Shown here: in pieces, positions 60,335 through 64,000 of the stretch
Layout: every line of letters begins with the position of its first letter
Numbering within the stretch: position 1 is the stretch's first letter
Assembly (NCBI RefSeq): GCF_030316845.1
Contig: NZ_JASZYS010000022.1
Location: forward strand, 1-64,000
Reading direction: 5' to 3'
Source: Variovorax davisae
GTDB taxonomy: Bacteria > Pseudomonadota > Gammaproteobacteria > Burkholderiales > Burkholderiaceae_C
DNA: 64,000 nt
The notes under the pieces: generated by a model
Database searches by the model: none
Told to the model about the DNA's origin: nothing
The model's input: only the letters and a program-made list of their open reading frames with translations
Program-made: the position numbers and the translations under genes

Positions 60335-61093
60335 ATGAATGCCCTGAAGAAGGCGAGTTCCAAAGCCGAGCTTGATCGCACCGAAGCCGAAGTGCCGGCG
60401 CCGCGCGCCAAAGCCACCCTGCGGCAGCTTCAGACACTTCCGGAGCAGATCGCAGAGCTGATCTTCAATTCCATCGCCAGCGGCGAGTACGAGCCGGGCG
60501 AGCGCATCCGCGAAGAAGCCCTTGCAGAGCTGTTCGAGGTGAGCCGCGGCCCCGTGCGTGAGGCGTTGCGCATCCTTGAAAAGGATTCGGTGGTGCGCAT
60601 CCTGCCCAATCGGGGCGCGCACGTGACGCAGCTCTCGAGCAAGGAGGTCGCCGACATCTTCGAGATTCGCCGCAAGCTGTCCTCCACGATGATCGCCCGA
60701 CTTTCCGCCGACGAGGCGGCGCGCCTCGCCGCAGTCATCGACGCCGACATCCGTGCACTGGATTCGCTCGCTCTGGACCCGGACGGAAGCCACGAATACT
60801 TCCAGATCTCGTTTCGTCTCAGCCGCGTCTTGCGCGAGTCCTGTACTAACGAGCGGCTCGCCGAGATTCTTGCTTCGCTGTCGCGCCAGACATTGCGGTA
60901 CACGCAACTGGGCCTCGCCACGCCGGCACGGCGCAAGGAGTCGGCGCGCAACTGGAAGTCCATGCACAAGGCCATGAAGGCCGGCAATGTGGACGCAGCT
61001 GCCGAGGCCGTCGAAAAGCTGATCGAGGACTCCCAGCGCGAGGCGATCAGGCAACTCGAGTCGCGGCAGGGCTCCGGCCCCGCTGAAGCGTGA
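60335..61093 (+). CDS. GntR-family (FadR/FCD) transcriptional regulator
   Basis: A 252-residue GntR regulator. The winged HTH is at about residues 30-100 (LPEQIAELIFNSIASGEYEP, GERIREEALAELFEVSRGPV, REALRILEKDSVVRILPNRG). An FCD-type helical effector domain follows (EVADIFEIRRKLSSTMIARL, then SHEYFQISFRLSRVLRESCT). These usually bind organic acids or acyl-CoAs and repress. I start at the ATG at 60335; a TTG at 60314 is the alternative. It converges with the thiolase-fold/acyl-CoA synthetase/DUF35 operon (19 bp between stops) and is its likely regulator. Confidence 0.93.
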   Translation: MNALKKASSKAELDRTEAEVPAPRAKATLRQLQTLPEQIAELIFNSIASGEYEPGERIREEALAELFEVSRGPVREALRILEKDSVVRILPNRGAHVTQLSSKEVADIFEIRRKLSSTMIARLSADEAARLAAVIDADIRALDSLALDPDGSHEYFQISFRLSRVLRESCTNERLAEILASLSRQTLRYTQLGLATPARRKESARNWKSMHKAMKAGNVDAAAEAVEKLIEDSQREAIRQLESRQGSGPAEA

Positions 61094-61112
61094 TCGCACG
61101 GTGTGCCCTCCG

Positions 61113-62285
61113 TCAGTCCGCCGCGCCCAGGACCATGACCATGTACGCAGACATGACGAGGCCGCCCGCCTGCAGCAGGCAGTTGTGAGCACTCGACACT
61201 TGTCGCTCGCCGCAGTCGCCACGCAACTGGCGCACCGATTCGATCATCAACGGCATGCCGAACATGCCGCCGTGGTTGAAGGACAAGCCGCCGCCTGAGG
61301 TGTTCATCGGGAACGCTCCGCCTGGGGCGGTGCGTCCACCCTGCACGAAGGCGCCGCTCTCGCCGCGACCGCAGAAACCCAGGGCCTCGAGCCCGACGAG
61401 CACGTTGATCGTGAACGCGTCGTAGATCTGCACGAGGTCGATGTCGGAATGGCCAAGGCCCGCGCGCGTCATCGCCAGTCGGCCCATCTCGGCGAGCACG
61501 CCGTTGTCGATCCAGTCGTCCGTGCCGAAGGGCGTGGCGTGCTGAATGTACTGCTCGGCGAAGCCCTTCACCAGCACCGGCGGGCGAGGGAGGTCCCGTG
61601 CGCGATCGGCCCGCACGAGCACGATGGCACCGGCGCTGTCCGTCACTTGGCAGATGTCGAATTTGCGCAGGGGATCTGCGATCATCGGGGCCGCCAGATA
61701 GTCCTCCATCGTCAGCGGCGAGCGGGCGATGGCGTTCGGGTTGAGCTGCGCCCAGCGCCTCGCCGCCAGAGCGACTTCGCCCAGATCCTCGGCGCGGGTG
61801 CCATAGCGGTGCATGTGCAGGCGGGCCAGCATCGCATAGAAGCCGATCGGGCTCAGCATGCCGTAGGGCTGGATGAACTGCCCTGGCGGCATGCGCGCAT
61901 CCTGCGCGTGGCCCCCGCGGGAGCGGCTGCGGTCCAGCCTCTGGGTGCTGCCGTAGGTGATCAGGGCGGCGTTGCACAGGCCCGCCTCCATCGCCGCCAT
62001 CGCGTGAGCGACATGAGTCAGGTTCGACTGGCCGCCGACGACGGTGCTGTCGACGTAGCTCGGCTTCAGGCCCATGTACTCCGTCACGAGCAGGCCGGCG
62101 GCACGGTCATCCCAGTGGGCAAACACGCCATCGATGTCGGTGGGCTTCAGCCCCGCGTCCAGGATCGCCTGCCGCGCTGACTCGCACTGAAGCGACAAGG
62201 CCGTGTCTCCGGGCTGGGCCTTGCCCATGCCGGCCTCGCCGACGCCGGCGATCGCGTAGCGGCCACTCAGAGCTTTGGGGTCCAT
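61113..62285 (-). CDS. Thiolase-fold (SCP-x/lipid-transfer type) protein, probable DUF35-dependent
   Basis: A 390-residue thiolase superfamily protein of the SCP2/lipid-transfer group. Core: RYAIAGVGEAGMGKAQPGDT and CESARQAILDAGLKPTDIDG. At the position where condensing thiolases have the nucleophilic Cys it reads STVVGGQSNLTHVAHAM (G84-G85, S87), so that Cys is absent. The later SGGGLSFNHGGMFGMP and HNCLLQAGG regions remain. Cys-less members of this group pair with DUF35 proteins and can act as retro-aldolases (the Ltp2-type reaction). It starts 8 bp after the acyl-CoA synthetase stop, and a DUF35 gene lies upstream of that. A C-C lyase on a CoA-bound hydroxy acid is therefore likely. Confidence 0.88.
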   Translation of the reverse strand: MDPKALSGRYAIAGVGEAGMGKAQPGDTALSLQCESARQAILDAGLKPTDIDGVFAHWDDRAAGLLVTEYMGLKPSYVDSTVVGGQSNLTHVAHAMAAMEAGLCNAALITYGSTQRLDRSRSRGGHAQDARMPPGQFIQPYGMLSPIGFYAMLARLHMHRYGTRAEDLGEVALAARRWAQLNPNAIARSPLTMEDYLAAPMIADPLRKFDICQVTDSAGAIVLVRADRARDLPRPPVLVKGFAEQYIQHATPFGTDDWIDNGVLAEMGRLAMTRAGLGHSDIDLVQIYDAFTINVLVGLEALGFCGRGESGAFVQGGRTAPGGAFPMNTSGGGLSFNHGGMFGMPLMIESVRQLRGDCGERQVSSAHNCLLQAGGLVMSAYMVMVLGAAD

Positions 62286-62293
62286 GACTGCCC

Positions 62294-63838
62294 TTAGCCC
62301 TGCGCCGATCCGGCTGTGAGTTGGGCTCGGACGTCCTTCTTGAGAACTTTGCCGACAGGGCTGCGCGGCAGCGTGGGCCAGAACTCCACCTGCTTGGGCG
62401 TTTTCAGGCTGCCGAAGCGCTTCTTGCACATCTCGACGATCTCGTCGGCTGTGACAACGCCGCCGGCCTTGAGCTCGATGACCGCGGTCAGACGTTCGCC
62501 CCAGTCGGCATCGGGCACACCGACGACCGCGCAGTCCTGCACTGCGGGGTGACCCCAGATCACCTGCTCGATCTCGCTCGGGTAGATGTTGAAACCGCCG
62601 GAAATGACCATGTCCTTTTTGCGGTCGACCACATACAGGAAGCCGTTCTCGTCGAACACGCCGATGTCGCCCGTGTGGTGCCAGCCGAAGGCACGCGCCT
62701 CCGCCGTTGCCTCGGGATTGTTGTAGTAGCCGGGCGAAACCAGGTCGCCGCGTGCGACGATCTCGCCGCGTTCGCCGGTCGGCACGATGTTGCCAGCATC
62801 GTCCATCAGCGCCACCTCGCAGGCCCCGGAGGGGCGGCCGGCCGAGGCGAGGTGCTGGTCGAGTTCGGGGTCGTTGTGCACGAAATGGTCCTTCCGCGAC
62901 AGGCAGGTGATGACGCCGGGCACTTCCGACTGGCCGTAGCTCTGCATGAACACCTGGCCCCAGCGCGCCAGGCCCTCGCGCAACTTGTCGACCGACATCG
63001 GCGCTGCACCGTACAGAACGTACTCCAGCGAAGAGCAGTCGCGCGTCGCCACGTCAGGATGAGCGAGCAGGCGATAGATCATGGTGGGCGGCAGGAAGAT
63101 GTGGGTCACCCGCTCGCGCTCGATGGCCTCCAGGATCACCCCTGGGTCCGCCGACGGGGCGATCACGTTGCGTGCGCCGAAGCGCGCCAGCGCGACCATG
63201 GTCGCACCGGCCGCATGCGTGAGCGGGGCCACGACCAGATGCACCGGATCCTTGCGCGGCGGCGTGAACTGATTGGTGATCCGGTAGGCGGTCTCGAGCG
63301 AACGGTGGCTCTGCATGATCGCCTTCGGCCGGCCCGTCGTGCCGCCCGAGGACTTGATGAGCGCGATGTCGTCGGGTTCACGGCGCGCATCGACGCGCCG
63401 GCCGGCGAAGTCCGTCAACCATTGCGTGATGGTGTGGCCGCCCGATTCCAGCGGTTCGGACAGGCCGATCACACGCTTGAGCGTCGGGATCTCGGCTCTC
63501 AAGCGCTCGAGATGCGGCGCGTACTGCTCATGGCAGATCAGCACCGCCACGTCGCAGAACCTGGCGAACCAGACGATGTCCTCGATCGGATCGCGGGCAT
63601 TGAGCGGCACGTAGACCGCGCCGCTGCGCATCACGCCCAGCATCGCGGGCAACACCATCGGGTGATTGGGCGAGAGCACGGCCACATGGGTGCCGGGCTG
63701 CACGTCGCGCACCAGGGCGGCGGCAACCGCGTGCGAGGCGTCAGCTGCCTCGCGGTAGCTGAGTTCCACGCTTGCACCTTGCACAAAGATGCGGTCCGGA
63801 AATGCCGTCGCACCGGCGTCGAAGGAATCAATGATCAT
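62294..63838 (-). CDS. AMP-dependent acyl-CoA synthetase
   Basis: A 514-residue ANL enzyme. The P-loop is IKSSGGTTGRPKAIMQSHRS near residue 165. QSYGQSEVPGVITCLS is the A5 motif. FGWHHTGDIGVFDENGFLYV then VDRKKDMVISGGFNIYPSEI is the A7/A8 hinge, and LPRSPVGKVLKKDVRAQL contains the A10 Lys. It makes acyl-AMP and then acyl-CoA from a free acid. The neighbours are a Cys-less thiolase-fold protein (8 bp downstream) and a DUF35 protein (14 bp upstream), so it probably activates the acid that this pair then cleaves. Chain length or ring type of the acid is unknown. Confidence 0.94.
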   Translation of the reverse strand: MIIDSFDAGATAFPDRIFVQGASVELSYREAADASHAVAAALVRDVQPGTHVAVLSPNHPMVLPAMLGVMRSGAVYVPLNARDPIEDIVWFARFCDVAVLICHEQYAPHLERLRAEIPTLKRVIGLSEPLESGGHTITQWLTDFAGRRVDARREPDDIALIKSSGGTTGRPKAIMQSHRSLETAYRITNQFTPPRKDPVHLVVAPLTHAAGATMVALARFGARNVIAPSADPGVILEAIERERVTHIFLPPTMIYRLLAHPDVATRDCSSLEYVLYGAAPMSVDKLREGLARWGQVFMQSYGQSEVPGVITCLSRKDHFVHNDPELDQHLASAGRPSGACEVALMDDAGNIVPTGERGEIVARGDLVSPGYYNNPEATAEARAFGWHHTGDIGVFDENGFLYVVDRKKDMVISGGFNIYPSEIEQVIWGHPAVQDCAVVGVPDADWGERLTAVIELKAGGVVTADEIVEMCKKRFGSLKTPKQVEFWPTLPRSPVGKVLKKDVRAQLTAGSAQG

Positions 63839-63852
63839 GCTATCTCCAGTGT

Positions 63853-64000
63853 CTAGGTATGGTCGGGACGATCAGTGCGGTCGGCGGCAACCCGATCGCC
63901 GCCCGTGAGCCGAAACATCGGCAGGGCGATCTCGCTGCTGACGCGCTCGAAGCACACCTCCACCCGAGCGCCGACGGCGAGGTGGCCCAGGTCCGAAGCG
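63853..64000 (-). CDS. DUF35 (OB-fold) domain protein, C-terminal end only
   Basis: The last 48 codons of a minus-strand gene cut by the window edge. LGHLAVGARVEVCFERVSSE followed by IALPMFRL matches the final OB-fold strands of DUF35 proteins (L.VG..V.V.FE.......LP.FR). These usually carry an N-terminal zinc ribbon and work as partners of thiolase-fold proteins. The stop TAG is at 63853-63855, 14 bp before the acyl-CoA synthetase start. Together with the genes below it forms the operon DUF35-synthetase-thiolase-fold. More of the operon should lie beyond the window. Confidence 0.75.
   Translation of the reverse strand, partial: ASDLGHLAVGARVEVCFERVSSEIALPMFRLTGGDRVAADRTDRPDHT

Noticed and set aside
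1..64000. tRNA, rRNA, CRISPR arrays, intact insertion sequences, prophage or integrase genes
   Set aside because: I looked for transposase and integrase motifs, regular spaced repeats and RNA gene signatures and saw none convincing.

Overview
The window looks like chromosomal DNA from a high-GC betaproteobacterium, most likely a Comamonadaceae member such as Variovorax or a close relative. That is inference. It rests on the GC-rich third positions, seven Bug/TctC-type periplasmic receptors, CaiB-type CoA-transferases, two BKACE enzymes, and many small catabolic operons each with its own LysR, AraC, GntR or LuxR regulator. I saw no rRNA, tRNA, CRISPR array, phage gene or intact insertion sequence.

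Layout. 1-2025 (-): start of a branched-chain amino-acid-type ABC importer (permease cut by the window edge, plus binding protein). 2213-5204 (+): LuxR-type regulator, Rieske oxygenase, Bug receptor. 5990-9768 (+): LysR regulator, carboxymuconolactone-decarboxylase-like protein, PDC-hydrolase-like amidohydrolase, tannase remnant, Bug receptor. 9778-14305 (-): CaiB CoA-transferase, GST, frameshifted 3-hydroxyacyl-CoA dehydrogenase, enoyl-CoA hydratase and a decayed flavin reductase. 14510-16761 (+): Bug receptor and 3-oxoadipyl-CoA thiolase. 16815-19557 (-): a decayed acyl-CoA dehydrogenase, a Bug receptor and a crotonase. 20188-23001 (-): two tandem DUF1254 proteins. 23486-29251 (+): a 1,921-residue autotransporter. 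29706-33646 (-): acyl-CoA dehydrogenase, NAD(P)H-quinone-oxidoreductase-like flavoprotein, BKACE and SDR, with a divergent AraC/GlxA-type regulator. 34988-35652: a decayed TAXI-type TRAP receptor. 35671-37161 (-): MltF-like lytic transglycosylase. 37497-43892 (+): a small membrane protein, AI-2E permease, MFS, YeiH-like exporter, MaoC hydratase and PHA synthase. 43910-44914 (-): AraC regulator. 45054-49355 (+): AhpD-like protein, BKACE, DUF1289, acyl-CoA synthetase and PHA depolymerase. 50060-52413 (-): DUF1254 lipoprotein and an outer-membrane barrel-like protein. 52966-58302: Bug, Bug, LysR, TauD dioxygenase and Bug. 58635-64000: patatin lipoprotein, GntR, thiolase-fold protein, acyl-CoA synthetase and a partial DUF35 protein.

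How the parts may work together. Most operons follow one plan: a periplasmic receptor, an activating enzyme (CoA-ligase or CoA-transferase), and beta-oxidation-like or ring-modifying enzymes. The segment 41582-49355 holds a PHA synthase resembling the class II (medium-chain) type, a MaoC hydratase, an AlkK-like acyl-CoA synthetase and a PhaZ-type depolymerase, which suggests a medium-chain PHA cycle. The clearest regulatory finding is at 55195-56420. Two oppositely oriented operons (Bug and TauD) flank one LysR gene and carry closely similar promoter regions of roughly 115-120 bp, each with the same LysR-type inverted repeat and a 15-base identical motif at matching distances from the start codons.

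Several stretches that look intergenic are worn-down genes that can still be read across frames: tannase/feruloyl esterase, flavin reductase, acyl-CoA dehydrogenase and TAXI receptor. The window therefore appears to be an accessory catabolic region undergoing turnover. A degenerate dispersed repeat occupies at least four other gaps.
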